From assembly GCF_028372415.1 (NCBI RefSeq), contig NC_092875.1:409893739-409957738 (forward strand): a stretch of 64,000 bases of DNA, written 5' to 3'. Under the pieces are notes generated by a model, which did no database searches, was not told where the DNA came from, and saw nothing but the letters and a program-made list of their open reading frames with translations. Made by a program: the position numbers and the translations under genes. Source of the DNA: Notamacropus eugenii. Taxonomy: Eukaryota; Chordata; Mammalia; Diprotodontia; Macropodidae. Shown in pieces: positions 47,340 through 58,750 of the stretch. Every line of letters begins with the position of its first letter. The stretch's first letter is position 1.

Positions 47340-47745
47340 TCCTGGGCAAGTCGCTCAATCTCTTAGTGCCCTAGGAAACTCTTTAAGACTATAAAATAAC
47401 AGAGCAAATTGGGCAGCTAAGTAGCACAGTGGATAGAATGTCAGGCCTGGAGCCAGGAAGACTCCTCTTTCTGAGTTCAAATCTGGCCTCATACTGTTTG
47501 CGGGACCCTGGGCAAGTCAATTAACCTGGTTTACCTCAGTTTCCTCATTTGTAAAATGAGCTGGAGAAGGAAATGGTAAATCACTCTAGAATCTTTGCTA
47601 AGAAAACCCCAACTGGAGTCATGAAGAGTCAGACATGACTGAAAAAATGACTCAACAACAAGTATAGCTAATGCTGACCAGCATTCCCAGATGGCTTTTC
47701 CTCACAGGGATTTCCTTGCACTACTAATGAAGTCACAGGTGAAGT
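47340..47745 (+). mobile_element. Older marsupial SINE hosting a younger SINE
   Basis: Left part ctgggcaagtcgctcaatct and ctaggaaactctttaagact; right part resumes near 47690 with cttttcctcacagggatttc and taatgaagtcacagg. The SINE at 47413-47668 lies between. Confidence 0.7.
47413..47668 (+). mobile_element. tRNA-derived marsupial SINE (inner)
   Basis: gggcagctaagtagcacagt, ctgagttcaaatctggcctc, aactggagtcatgaagagtc and agacatgactgaaaaaatga: one of the cleanest copies here. Confidence 0.92.
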
Positions 47746-48179
47746 CTGAAAGTTTTGTTTTAGTCATTTATTAGAGATTTTTGGTGTAGTAATTCACAAA
47801 AGTTAATGATCACTTTTACTACATGCCAATGTATTTGCAACATCTATCAAATTACTGCCATACTTAGAAATTTTTGGTCGGTCAAAGACATTTCTTTCCC
47901 AGCAAAATGACCCAAAAAGCCTTGTACAAACAAACGAACACAGATAAGTATTTTATGGGGCACACACCACAACTCGCAGTTTCTCCTCTCTTTCTTTTTC
48001 TCAAAGTGGAAGATAAATTCCCCAGCAACTATCTGATGGGCATAAGACAAGATTAGCTAAGGATATACTAGCCAGCCCTAGTAACAGTTGGATAGGGAGA
48101 ACTTGCTAAGCACATAGACCAATTTTTCTAGTGTCAGATTTTCCTTAGTCACATAGCTAGTAACTAGCTAGTCGGCAGC

Positions 48180-48360
48180 AAGCAGATAAGAGTGCTGATC
48201 TGGGACTCAACAAGACCTAAATTTAAATTCTGCCTGAGATAATTACTGGTGACCTTAGATAAGTCACCTCCAGAAGACTCACTTTCTTCATCTATAAAAT
48301 AGTACTTATCTTACAAGGCTGTTGTGAGGAGATAGAATATATAAATAAATGGTACATAAA
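48180..48360 (+). mobile_element. MIR-type SINE
   Basis: gagtgctgatctgggactca, ttaaattctgcctgagat, cactttcttcatctataaaa and ggctgttgtgaggagataga. Confidence 0.75.
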
Positions 48361-49809
48361 TATTAGATATAGTAACCATTTTGCAAATCCCTAAATCCAA
48401 GGATTCAGGACAGGGCAGTTTCAGGAGGCTCAATCTATTCTGCAGCTGTTGGCTTATGGAATCCTCTCCATAGTCAACTATATAAGTCAACCATAGAGGA
48501 CTGGGTGTGTTCTGGGCAGCTAGAAGGGTACCAGAATCTTTTGGGGAGAAGAGATAATAATCTACCAAGGCTTATGGGACATGGAAAATTCTGAAATAGC
48601 TTTTATCATCCTTATAATGAAAAATTAGATTTCTGCTAACTCCTCACCAAACCCTACGCACCATCTTGGAGTCATCTGTGCAGTGGGGGCCAGAATGAAC
48701 GCATCTGCTCTGAGGTAAACATGCATTTCAAACTGTACAATATTCCTAAAACCTTTGGTGATTTAATCAACAAGATAATCTAGCTGCCTGGGCATCATAG
48801 CCACAGAGTTTCTATTTGTCAAACTTTTCCACTCTTTGAAACGTGGCTTTTTGTTAGAGACATGACTCTAGAAAATCACTGGACAAAGCTCTCCTACCAA
48901 TGACTACATTTCAAGTAGAGCTGGACAAATGCCAATTTCCATTTTATTGGATCCATCAAGTTCTCAATAAATATTTTTTAACTAGATGAACCTGACTTAG
49001 TTGTAACTAGTGAGGGACACCAAGGGTTGTGCCCTAGACTGGCAGCAACATCCTGTGGGAGGGTGGCATACTTCTAGTTTAAGGGGTACACCTCCCCTGC
49101 CTCTGCCATCCACAATTCCTTTTTCCTAGGCCTTTGCCTACCTGTTTTCAATTCGATTGCATGTGGACACATCCTAAGCTGTCATGCTTTTGCAATCTAA
49201 CATCTTCTGCACCTGGCTTGGAGAAGAATTTCTGGGATGCATAGCTCTAACTGACTTGAAATAGAAGTTTAGTATCATTTTTCCTCTAAATGTTTGTCCT
49301 AAGGTCATTGTGAAATCCATCTGTACTTCTCCACACCTTTCACCAGCAGCTGAATTCTAGCAGGAGAATCTTGGTCCAACTAAGTTCCAAGTTGAGGCAT
49401 CTAACAGTGTATTTTTCTCCATCAATTAAAAGTCTCAGTTTCATGACAACCTTTATAGATAGGGGTTTGTTTGTTGGTAAATTTTTTAACAACTGTTTCA
49501 CTCTGAAAAAAATATATCCATAACATATTTTTGAGCTTAAGCTACATTATTACACTTTCTTAAGTCTAGAAAAATCAATACAGTGATAAATCAAGCAAGC
49601 CCTGATTTGTAGCATTTGCCAACTTTTGAAGTGTAATTACACTGAAAATTTAACACTCTGCGTGTGAGAGCTGAACTGACTTCCAACACACCCCTATTTA
49701 CATACAACATACATAGTTGTACCACATGGTCCAATATAACAGTATTTGTATTATGACCTCAGAGAAGTCAGATGGTAAATGGTCTTCACTTTATTCTTTA
49801 CTTTCCCAG

Positions 49810-50000
49810 GTAGACTAGACAGTGTGGTATAGCTGAAAAGACACCTGCTTTAGTACTGGGCACCTGGGTTCAAATCTTACCTGTGTTACATAGTTTCTCT
49901 GAAACTTGGTTGCCTCAACTATAAAATAAAGTAATTGAACTAGATGATCTTGCACGTCCCTTTCAAGTCTAAATCCAATGATCCTATGGACTCTAGGCAC
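49810..50000 (+). mobile_element. MIR/THER1-like SINE
   Basis: gcacctgggttcaaatctta, ggttgcctcaactataaaat, gaactagatgatcttgcacg and tctaaatccaatgatcctat. Confidence 0.8.
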
Positions 50001-50804
50001 GGCTGTGAATCAGGCTTTCCTTAGGTCCTTAGTCTCTCCTTGTTTTGCTCATTCTCCCCCACTGTCATACCCCCTTTCCCAGGTGACTTGAAGTACTTCT
50101 CTTCTCTCTGTCCCTCTGTCAAAACTTATTTTCAGAAATGAAATCATTTATAGAAAGATGTAAATGACTGATAAGATTATAGGCATAATGCCCTCCTGGG
50201 AGGATTTCCATGATACTAGAAAGCATGGCATGAAGTCAAAGGAATGTGTAATCAGTGGTGGATTTCAGATCTCTGCATCTGAAATTATCAAGAAATGTTG
50301 TTATTATTGAAATAGTTCAAAGAAAAGATTTTTGAGGGAGGTAAGAGGGTCTTTTGGAGTGTGGGGCACCCTGATTGAGCTTGCCTCTTAGCATGGCATT
50401 AATATCTATGGTAATTTCACTCTAGAGGGAAACTTTCTAGGATAATGAAACTCCAGGAATGCTCTATCAGTCCATCTCTGCCAGACTTTTAGAAACTGGT
50501 TACAATCATAGGAGAATCACTGCTGGTCTATATGAATTTCTGCTTTAGATAAATTTAGAGAAAGGTCTGTTCTAGTCCTGGATAAATTTTATGTGCTATC
50601 CTGGCCATAGATCACTATAGATCACCTGTGCCTGCTCCAGACTAAGCCCGCAGGACATCAAGGCCCCAAAACACTAGGTTCACCTAGTGCCTTCCTTGAG
50701 TAAGGGTCAGTGTCTACCTGAAAGGAAGACTAGGGATAATACTCTAGTTACTCCGTCTTCCATCAGACCATTTCCCTTTTGAGAACACAATCAAATTCTT
50801 CCTC

Positions 50805-50965
50805 AGGATGAAAGGTAGAGATCTGGAAGGGATTTTAAAAGTCATCTAGTTTAACACTTATTTTTCAGATGAGGAAATTATGACCAAGGAAACACAGATA
50901 ATAAGAGCTAAACCCAGTTTCCCTTCCAAATATAGCTCTCTTTACCCTGTGCCATATTCTGTATC
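50805..50965 (-). mobile_element. THER1/MIR-like SINE
   Basis: ggtagagatctggaagggat, gtcatctagtttaacactta, cagatgaggaaattatgacc and tttaccctgtgccatatt. Confidence 0.75.
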
Positions 50966-51876
50966 TCTGGTATGTTAGTTAACATTCCCCTTATGGAGAC
51001 AGGCAGGAAACATCTGAAGAATTCATTATATGTATTCCACAGGATATCCTATAAAGGACTGAATAGTCTTAGCTATACATTGTATTCTTGTAGCCTGGTA
51101 ACATAAACCAGGGGATAGAATTGTAGGAGCGACATGTTTTTTGGTACTTGTTTACAACCTCCACTAAAGACTCCAAGAAGACACAGTAGCAAACCTATCA
51201 GAGCTTATCCAAAGTTCAGCTCTCATATGTTCTTTCTCTTTTTAAAGTGGCATTCTTAGCAATAGGCTGTGAAGGCCAATGAACCATCTTACTCATGAGC
51301 AGCAGACTATGTTATGAATGGTCACACTCAAATAAATATACAATGGCCACCAACCCAGTTGAAAATAAGCAGACTATTGAAACAGGGTACAAGATTGGCC
51401 TGAAATTAAGCCCCATCACACTAACAGTAAACCAGGATTTGTGCACCACACTGTGGCAGAGAGAGGTATTGCAGAAAGTGCTATTGAGGTAAAGTAAGAA
51501 AGGGTGAAAAAAACTTATTCCCTGAGGTTTGTTGAAGAAAGACCAGAGATTACATCTACTTGCTGACTAGGATTTGAATGGTTTTGGAGATACTTTCCCC
51601 TCTTCCCTATCATTCCCAAAAGGGAAACTGTGTACCACATGAAAAATAACTTGAGTCGGAAAGGACAGAGAGAATGAAGTTCTTTTATCGAAACAGTAAC
51701 ACCACAGACTTCCAGAACTTCACAATGAGAATGGACTTTCATGACTGGGGGTTCTTAACATAACGTACATGAACTTTGATTTAAAAAAAAAAGCATATGT
51801 TTTGGTAACTCTTGACATAATTGGTTTCCTTTTTTTTTTAAAGCATTATTCTGAGAAAGATTCCACAGTTTTCACT

Positions 51877-52079
51877 AGTGGTGTCAAACTCATTTAGAAA
51901 CTGGAGCCACTACACCATCCATAAGGGTCCCTGTGGCAGCATGCTGACTTAGAAAACCACATATTAGCATTAATTCATTTTTACTTATTTTGTTAAATAT
52001 TTCTCAATCACATTTTAATTTGCTTCAGGCCCCACTTGGGAGTGTTGTGGGGTACACATGCTGCCTGTTTGATACCTCT
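51877..52079. mobile_element. hAT-like element, second family
   Basis: Left end agtggtgtcaaactcattta and right end tgtttgatacctct pair as inverted repeats. Inner words acttagaaaaccacatatta and atttctcaatcacattttaa recur at 57435. Confidence 0.75.
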
Positions 52080-52399
52080 AATCTTTCCCAGGATGCCAAA
52101 GGGGTTCACCACCCCAAAAGATGAAAAATCCATCTCTAGGACTAACTTTGGGGACTGTTGATTCATATTGAGCTCGATATTCCTAAAGGCCCCATGTCCT
52201 TTTAATCAGTTTTATCATGATTAAATACATTGACATCTTCTTGGGAATGTGTGTACTAGGGTAAAGAGATGATACAGTTTGTTTAATTATTGGGAAAGTG
52301 TCCAAATTAACAAGGGCCAATAATTTATATTTAATTGAAGTAGGGGTTTTTGTTGTGGTTTTCATTATTTTAGGAGGTAACACATGAGGTAATGTGTGC

Positions 52400-52705
52400 A
52401 TGTTTGTCCTCTGTAGCCGAAGAAGACCACGCCATCAGAGAAATAATGGCATGATTTTGCACTTGACTTTGTTTTGAGTGAAGGAGGGCTGTGCAGGCCA
52501 CCAGCCTCACTTCTCCTCCAAAGCCATTTGAATCCAATGACCAGATATTCATCAGGATGACTGAACATCAGGAGATGAGGCAATTGGGGTTAAGTAACTT
52601 GTCCAAGGTCACAGAGCTGGTGAGTGTCAAGTGTCTGAGGTGAGATTTGAACTCAGGTCTTCCTGGCTCCTGCTCTATCCACTGCACCACCTAGCTGCTC
52701 CATGA
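52400..52705 (+). mobile_element. RTE-derived SINE with fused marsupial SINE end
   Basis: ttgtcctctgtagccgaaga, agggctgtgcaggccaccag, atattcatcaggatgactga, then ggttaagtaacttgtccaag and ctatccactgcaccacctag. The second half is the antisense head of the tRNA-type SINE. Confidence 0.8.
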
Positions 52706-52719
52706 GATAATATAAATTT

Positions 52720-52940
52720 GATATAGAGAAACCCCATGATTTAGAGGAGAGAGCCAGCAAAACCCGAATTCATTTCCTGCCAGAGACATGTCCTGGCTGT
52801 GTGACTTGGACTGAGTCACAATCTCTCGGTAATGTAGGCAACTCTCTTAGATTATCAATTACAGACCTAATGAGCTGCATTGGTAAAAGAAGTTTCATTT
52901 GGGAATACTCTACCAGTGAAGTCACTGGTCTCTGTTCCCT
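52720..52940 (+). mobile_element. Marsupial SINE of the 'caatgaagtcacagg' type
   Basis: tggctgtgtgacttggactg, gtaggcaactctcttagatt and ctctaccagtgaagtcactg. Confidence 0.7.
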
Positions 52941-52949
52941 TCCATTTCT

Positions 52950-53735
52950 TAATGTTCTATTTGTTGTTGTTTTCTAATGTTTTCTTGACAAAGATACTGT
53001 AACATTAATGTAAGGTTAATGGTGGGTGGGTGGGTGGAAGAGTTAAAGATCTTCCCCTTCCATTAATAGACCTCAATACCTTTTGTTAATTTCTATTGAG
53101 GCACTGGGTCAGTGCCCTCTGACTCTGAGAAGTGTATAAACACTCTGACATGAGGTTTTACTTTGGGGCTTACTCATTGAAAGTGTTTGTTTGGCCAGAT
53201 GAGACTCTGGGTAGGTGCTAAGAAGTTCCCTGGCTTTGAAAATCCAGATGTTGGTGCTTCTTTCTCTGGTAACTCCGTAGTATGTAATGGTCAGACAGTT
53301 GGATCTGTCTGTTGACCTGTGATGTATGTATTGCTTATAGCCAGACAGTTGGAGCCCTGTCTGTTGGTCTTTATTTCTCTGCTTCTATTTTCTCTGTTGG
53401 TGAATGTAATTAAAGATGATTAATTACCCCTAAAAGTTGCTTTTCTTTTAGAAAAGCAGATCTGAGAATCTATATAGCAGACCCTCCTGTGTATGCTAAA
53501 GTCCTTGCTGTTACAGATATTGGAGTAATTTTCCATCTCTTTCTTTAGCTCCTTTTACAGATGAGGAAATTGATAACTAATAAGCTCATAAACTGATAAC
53601 TAATAGAATTAAAGTGACTTGTCCAGGGTCACACATCTAGTAAGTTTTGAGGCCAGATTTGAACTCAGGAGGAGTAGTCTTCCTGACTCTAGGCCCAGAA
53701 CTCTGTCCACAATACCACCTTTCTAACCCTTTATG
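52950..53735 (-). mobile_element. tRNA-derived SINE split by an LTR
   Basis: Left part 52950-52997 (gttgttgttttctaatgttt, cttgacaaagatac) and right part from 53516 (gatattggagtaattttcca, cttttacagatgaggaaatt, tgaactcaggaggagtagtc). The SINE consensus caaagatactggagtgg spans the junction. Confidence 0.85.
52998..53515 (+). mobile_element. Solo LTR, copy 3 of the three-copy family, inside a SINE
   Basis: Runs tgtaacattaatg ... ccttgctgttaca, TG to CA, 518 bp. Flanks gatac (52993-52997) and gatat (53516-53520) form a 5-bp target duplication with one change. It is the shortest copy because it lacks the AT-rich expansion found in the other two. No internal viral sequence. Confidence 0.88.
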
Positions 53736-54082
53736 TTTTATACAATATAGTATAAAGTATATAGTAGACCAATGTAGTATAATTTTCAATAGATTTCTAT
53801 TCACTCTGCATTTACTAAACATAATGGTCTTAATTCTCCTTTATTACGCTAGTAGTATAACTCAAAGAAATGTATAAAATATTCCCCTGTACCTTCACTG
53901 TAGTGGAGCCTTAGGTGTGAAAAATCAGATTTATACAAAAGTTTAATTGGTCGTTAGAAAATGAGACAGAATTAAATCTTGTGAAACAGGAGGTCTCCTT
54001 GGCTCTTGGTTCATTCACAAAAATTCCCATTTACCAACAACTTTTCAAGAACATGTTTCTTCTAAGGTGAGTTACAGACACC

Positions 54083-54087
54083 TGTGT

Positions 54088-54147
<60 letters not shown>

Positions 54148-54150
54148 ATA
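54083..54150. repeat. (TG)n microsatellite
   Basis: About 30 TG units, 200 bp downstream of the ITGA1 transmembrane exon's donor in the intron. Confidence 0.97.
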
Positions 54151-54352
54151 TACACACATATATACCTACATATGAATGTATGTGTATTTGCATACATATA
54201 TTTCCACACAGAAGCAAAAACAAGATTTGATTTTGAAGGTACGTACAGTTACACCCAATTAAGGCAGGATATTTCCTAGCCACATATGGTGGCTATGATT
54301 TCATGATGATTTCTTCAACTATAATAGAAAAATAAATGAAAAGAGCACTCAC

Positions 54353-54469
54353 CTTCCACAGTGCTAATATGAGGAGCATCAAGAGCAGAAATCCTGCGAA
54401 AGCGCTTAGAAGGATCACCCATAACGGCACTTGGCCAGGCAGAAGATCTTTTGATATTTGAATAGCCAG
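54353..54469 (-). CDS. ITGA1: ITGA1 transmembrane exon (second from the end; probably exon 28)
   Basis: The exon encodes 39 residues: a short extracellular stalk (LAIQISKDLLPGQ), then the single-pass transmembrane helix beginning VPLWVILLSAFAGFLL and running to LILALWK, which crosses the plasma membrane once. The helix carries the small-residue pattern (SAFAG) integrin alpha chains use to pack against the beta-1 helix. As I recall the human sequence, only about three of 39 residues differ, which makes this the most conserved coding piece in the window. The acceptor is attttcag and the donor gtgagt; 117 nt, phase 0. Reading past the donor gives a short frame of about 17 codons before a stop, which is intron and not part of the normal protein. 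Confidence 0.97.
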
Positions 54470-54689
54470 CTGAAAATAATAAAGGTAGACAGTCAAAAGC
54501 ACAAAATGTCTTTTCAAGCCATCAAAACAGAATAATTATTATTAAGACAGGTCTAACAATGCCTGATTAGCAATGTAATTATCCTAAACAATGTGCAGAG
54601 AGTATTTCAAGTATTTAAGTATTCATTATAAAGTTAAATATATTTCCATATTCCCAAATTTATACATATAAAATCTCTTTATGAAAAGA

Positions 54690-54930
54690 TGTTTGTAGCA
54701 TAATAACTAGAGTGTTGGACTAGGAGCCAGGAAGTCCTAGGTTCAAATCCTACCTGTGTAACCTTAACTCAACTTCTGTGAGCCCTTTCTTGCTCATCTA
54801 TGAAATGGGGATGATATCTGTATTACTTTATTAGTATCACTGTTACAGATAGTATCTATATAATGTATTACTGTGTGTCACAAGTTAATTGTGGGAATCA
54901 AATGATGCGATGTATGAAAAGCACATTTTA
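54690..54930 (+). mobile_element. MIR-type SINE
   Basis: gttggactaggagccaggaa, cctaggttcaaatcctacct, ttgctcatctatgaaatggg and caaatgatgcgatgtatg. Confidence 0.8.
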
Positions 54931-54949
54931 AGTGCTCAATATATGGACT

Positions 54950-55165
54950 TGGAGTCAGGAAGACTCATCTTCCTGAGTTCAAATCTGGTCTAGACACTTA
55001 CAAGCTGTGTGACTCTGAGCAAGTCACTTTACTCTGTTTGTCTCAGTTTCCTCATCTTTAAAAATGAGCTGGAGAAGGAAATGGCAAACCACTCCAGTAT
55101 CTTTGCCAAGAAAACCCCCAAAGGGGTCACAGAGTGTCAGGCACAACTGAAATAACTGAATAACT
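54950..55165 (+). mobile_element. tRNA-derived marsupial SINE (5' truncated)
   Basis: gagtcaggaagactcatctt, tgtctcagtttcctcatctt, ggcaaaccactccagtatct and cacagagtgtcaggcacaac. Confidence 0.9.
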
Positions 55166-55334
55166 ATGACTATATTCACAATCTCATTCTCCATAGTATT
55201 AATATGCAGCAAAACTTGAAGTAACTAACATGCAAGGGGCATTTCAGTTAATTGGTTTTCTGGCTGGCTTGGCACTAACTAGAAAATCTTTTGTTTCAGT
55301 TTTTGTTACTAAAAAATCATATAGAGAACATAAA

Positions 55335-55495
55335 CTAATAAGATATGGAGTCTGGAAGGTACTTAGAGATCTAACATTTTTAATATGCAGGTCAGGAAAT
55401 TCAGAGGGTTTTTAACTTGTTTTTACTTGTCTAGAGTCACATAGCTGAGAAGAGACAAAGTTGGGACTAGAACTTGTCTCTTTATTTCTAATCCA
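55335..55495 (-). mobile_element. THER1/MIR-like SINE, diverged
   Basis: agtctggaaggtacttagag, taatatgcaggtcaggaaat and gtctagagtcacatagctga. Confidence 0.65.
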
Positions 55496-55814
55496 AAATA
55501 AAAAATAACCCACAATTTTCCATTTTGCCATATAATTCCCTTCTGCATTGCCTGTTGAACATGGTTTCATCATTCTTTGGCAATTAGGGTTCCATTAGGT
55601 TGGAGCTGTCCCTCCAAGACTGTGAAGTGAACAGATTTGGCTTTTTTCTTTCCCTTTTTCCTCTGATGTCAGGCCATTTCCCAACTCTCAGAGATTTTCT
55701 TCTGTGGTGGATGTCATCAGAGAACTTCTCTCTCCTCTCATTCTCCATGAAATAATTCTTTCCTTCTCTTATCAACAAGTGGCTTTCTTGTGTCTCCCAT
55801 TTTTGAAAGCCTAG

Positions 55815-55980
55815 AGAGAACTGCGGCTAGAGGCAATATGGTACTAGAGTGGAATGAGCATTGATAGAGAATCAGAGGATGCCAGTGCAAATTTTACTTA
55901 AGTCACTTGGTATCTGTGACAGAGGTAAATTCAACTAACTTCTCAGGGCCTCAGTTTCCTCAATTGTAAATCCCTGTCTT
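55815..55980 (+). mobile_element. MIR-type SINE
   Basis: gagcattgatagagaatcag and gggcctcagtttcctcaatt; a short antisense MIR/L2 piece (gagcattcattgagtgagtg) follows at 56070-56130. Confidence 0.65.
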
Positions 55981-56207
55981 GCTGATACCAAGCCCAGTTC
56001 ACTAGATATGTAGGGAGATCCTAAGGAACAGGGCATGGTGAGGAGCAAATGAAGAATGTATCAGTCAATGAGCATTCATTGAGTGAGTGTTCATTCTATT
56101 CCAGGCACTGTGCCTTAGAAGACAAAAGCTTGCACCCCATTGTACTTTAGCATAAACAAAATAACTACAACGTATATTGGGAGAATGCACTAGGAGCTGA
56201 GAGGACT

Positions 56208-56465
56208 GCTGTTGTTCAGTCATTTTTCAGTTGTGCCTGACCCCCTGTGACCCCACTTGGGTTTTTCTTTGCAAAGACACAGTACTGGTTTGCCATTTCC
56301 TTTTCCAGCTCATTTTACAGATAAGGAAACTAACACAAACAAGTTTAAGTGACTTGCCCAAGGTCATACAGCTAGTAAATGTCTGAGGCTAGATTTGAAC
56401 TCAAGAAGATGAGCCTTCCTGACTCCAGGCTCAGCACTCCATCCACCAAGCCAACTAGCTACCTT
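56208..56465 (-). mobile_element. tRNA-derived marsupial SINE
   Basis: ctgttgttcagtcatttttc, tgaccccacttgggtttttc, agtgacttgcccaaggtcat and gccttcctgactccaggctc. Confidence 0.9.
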
Positions 56466-57434
56466 TGTTAATAACTGGTAATAACATTACTTCTCCTTTG
56501 ATTATGTATTTTTATTTTGAAGAGAGTTCTCATTTTTCCAATTCAAAGGGAGAGTTAATCATGAACATCTAGAGTTATGTCAGGCTAGTAGGGCGACACA
56601 CATTTGTATAGAAGACACTCATCAGTGACTCTCTACTTGCATCATGTAGATAAGTTATGTCAAACTGAGATTGAAATGTGGGCTGATGAGGGCTTGAGAG
56701 GTAGGGAGATGACAGAGGAACCCCAAGACTGGAATTCCTTGCATGGGTTGTCTGGAAAAGATTTTCATGAACTCAAGCATTGCAAAGATTAATTACATCT
56801 TTGAGCAGGCAAGAATTCTTAGAGAAGTTGTGATTTGAAAGTATGGGTAAAGTTTATATAGTATATTCTATAGTATAATATGTTCCAAGTCTGCTGACTA
56901 GGTGATTCAGGGAGGGATTAGGGAGTGGTTAATTCTTAATGGAACATGCACTTTTAGTATCTACTGCTCAGATATTTTACCCAGAGTTTATCATGAAATA
57001 GCTCAAGTGGGGCTACATGGAGGTGTGGTTTTAGGCCAGAAATGTCACTAAGTCAACTAATGATCAGGACTAAGTAATACCAGGCTGCTCTCATCAATGT
57101 CTTGTTAGACAAGATAAATGTAAGGGAGCACACGTATATCTAAGTCTCGGGTACATATGATTGGTCAGTGAGTAGTAAATGTCATTATGACCCAGGACAC
57201 AGCCAGTTCAGCCATTACGCAGCTGGTTCAAACTAACATATTCTATAGGTGTAGCTGGCCACTGTAGCAGGCTGTTCTTGGACTGGGGAGAAACTGCTTG
57301 AGATGGTGTTTTGAGGCTAGGAAGAAATGTGATTTTTAGAGAAAAAATGTGATTTTAGAATTGGGGTCCAAGCACAGGCACCCAAGAACCCCATCAGAGG
57401 TCACTTAACCATGCATAAGGAGGGGACACATAGC

Positions 57435-57572
57435 GATTTAGAGAACCACATATTAGCATTATCTGCATTCTATTGCATTTTTGTTTATTTTCTTAAATAT
57501 TTCCCAATAACATTTTACTCTGCTTCAGGCTGTACTCAGGTAGGTTGCAACAGGATGTCTGATATCTCTGAT
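57435..57572. mobile_element. hAT-like fragment, same family as 51877
   Basis: agagaaccacatattagcat, atttcccaataacattttac and atgtctgatatctctg. Confidence 0.7.
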
Positions 57573-57704
57573 GTAGATTGCTACCTATATGATACTATAC
57601 TAATGATCAAAATAATATATGGTCTAAACAGATTCTATAGACAGAATAACATGATTTTAGGTAATTCAACACCTTAATTTTGCAGTGAAGAAATTTAGGC
57701 TGAG

Positions 57705-57850
57705 ATAAAGGAAGTGAGTGACTTGTTGGGAGGGACCTTAGAGTTCATCTTATTCCAAGCCCCTCATTCTCCTCAATTCTACGAATTTAATGATGTTTCC
57801 ATTGAACCACACTGCCATCCATGGTCATGTAGCTGTGAAGTATCAATACT
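57705..57850 (-). mobile_element. THER1/MIR-like SINE, diverged
   Basis: gggaccttagagttcatctt, ccaagcccctcattctc, ccatggtcatgtagctgtga. Confidence 0.55.
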
Positions 57851-57904
57851 GTTATTACAATCCAGGCTTACTGACTGTTTCCCCAGTATGTTATAAATCC
57901 TCTA

Positions 57905-58130
57905 AACAATATTTATCTCCTTTTCAGTGGCCACTCAACTCCCCTTTGAAGATATCCATGGATAGGGAACTCAGTGCTCTTGAAGCAGCCCATTCAGTTT
58001 TGGAAAACATTAATTGTTAGGGAGCTATTTCTTATGGTGTATTAAAATCTTCCTTCCTTTGGCCCTGCCCTCCAGGATAAAAATAACAAATCCAATCTCT
58101 CTACCTCATGGCAAACCTTTAAATATAAAC
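57905..58130. mobile_element. L3/CR1-like remnant
   Basis: tccatggatagggaactcag, gcagcccattcagttttgga, ttgttagggagctatttctt and tggccctgccctcc resemble the CR1-clade 3' region. Very old. Confidence 0.5.
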
Positions 58131-58179
58131 TATATGTGCTAGTGTTACCAGCTTTGGAAATAATTTCCTTTAAGATCAA

Positions 58180-58290
58180 ATGAGTCAAACCTGGGTTCAA
58201 ATCCTACCACTGATGCTATTGCCAATTTGACCTTGGCAAGTCAACTTTCTAGAACTCAGTTTTCTTATAAACTATATGCATATCAGTGTA
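58180..58290 (+). mobile_element. MIR fragment
   Basis: acctgggttcaaatcctacc, tttgaccttggcaagtcaac, agaactcagttttctta. Confidence 0.7.
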
Positions 58291-58750
58291 GTACTCTAAC
58301 ATTTCTAAACAATATGCTTTTCAAGGATGTTCCTCAGATGTCATTTGAAGTTCCATATGTCTCTTTTAGGAATGGGAAATTCTAAATGTATCATTGATAA
58401 TCAATGTGAATAGTAAAAATATGAATTTACTACAATGGTTAGAAGCTACAAAGACAAATAGTATGTACAGTTTGTAAATAGATTTAATAGGATTGTGGTT
58501 CAGAAAGCTGACTTGCCTAAAGTCAAAGGTTAATAGGTAAATAGCATAGTTGTGCCAGTTTGCTATACCTCAGAATCAGACTAAAATCTAGGCTAATGAA
58601 TTCCATTTCAAGACAGAGAGAAAAGTGCTTGACATTTTCTTGGAGCAGTACCTTTCTGCCACTGTTTTAGGTGGGATGTCCAATTATTAGTCTCACATCA
58701 TAAAATGCAGAGTAAAACCGAGAGTGTTTTCAGAATTGATACCTCCTTAC

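Larger units (their letters stand above)
46891..54352 (-). other. ITGA1: ITGA1 last intron (about 7.5 kb)
   Basis: This interval separates the transmembrane exon from the tail exon. It holds a SINE nested in another SINE (47340-47745), MIR copies near 48180, 49810 and 50805, a hAT element (51877-52079), an RTE-type SINE (52400-52705), a SINE split by an LTR (52950-53735) and a TG microsatellite (54083-54150). The stretches 48360-49800, 50000-50800 and 50970-51870 show no repeat or exon that I recognise. Confidence 0.9.
54470..58750 (-). other. ITGA1: ITGA1 intron before the transmembrane exon (4.3 kb)
   Basis: The intron is bounded by gtaagg at 58750 and attttcag at 54470. It contains MIR copies (54690, 55335, 55815, 57705, 58180), full SINEs at 54950 (+) and 56208 (-), a hAT fragment at 57435 and an L3/CR1-like piece at 57905. 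The stretch 56470-57430 shows no feature that I recognise. Confidence 0.9.

Noticed and set aside
5570-54150. CRISPR-like arrays among the short direct repeats
   Set aside because: All short-period repeats are di- to hexanucleotide microsatellites without unique spacers, in a vertebrate genome.
54062-54283. His/Thr- or Val/Cys-rich frames next to the ITGA1 transmembrane exon
   Set aside because: They read through the TG microsatellite in the intron.
41170-56465. tRNA genes suggested by ggttcaaatcc-type B boxes
   Set aside because: These boxes occur inside tRNA-derived and MIR SINEs; no intact cloverleaf was recognised.
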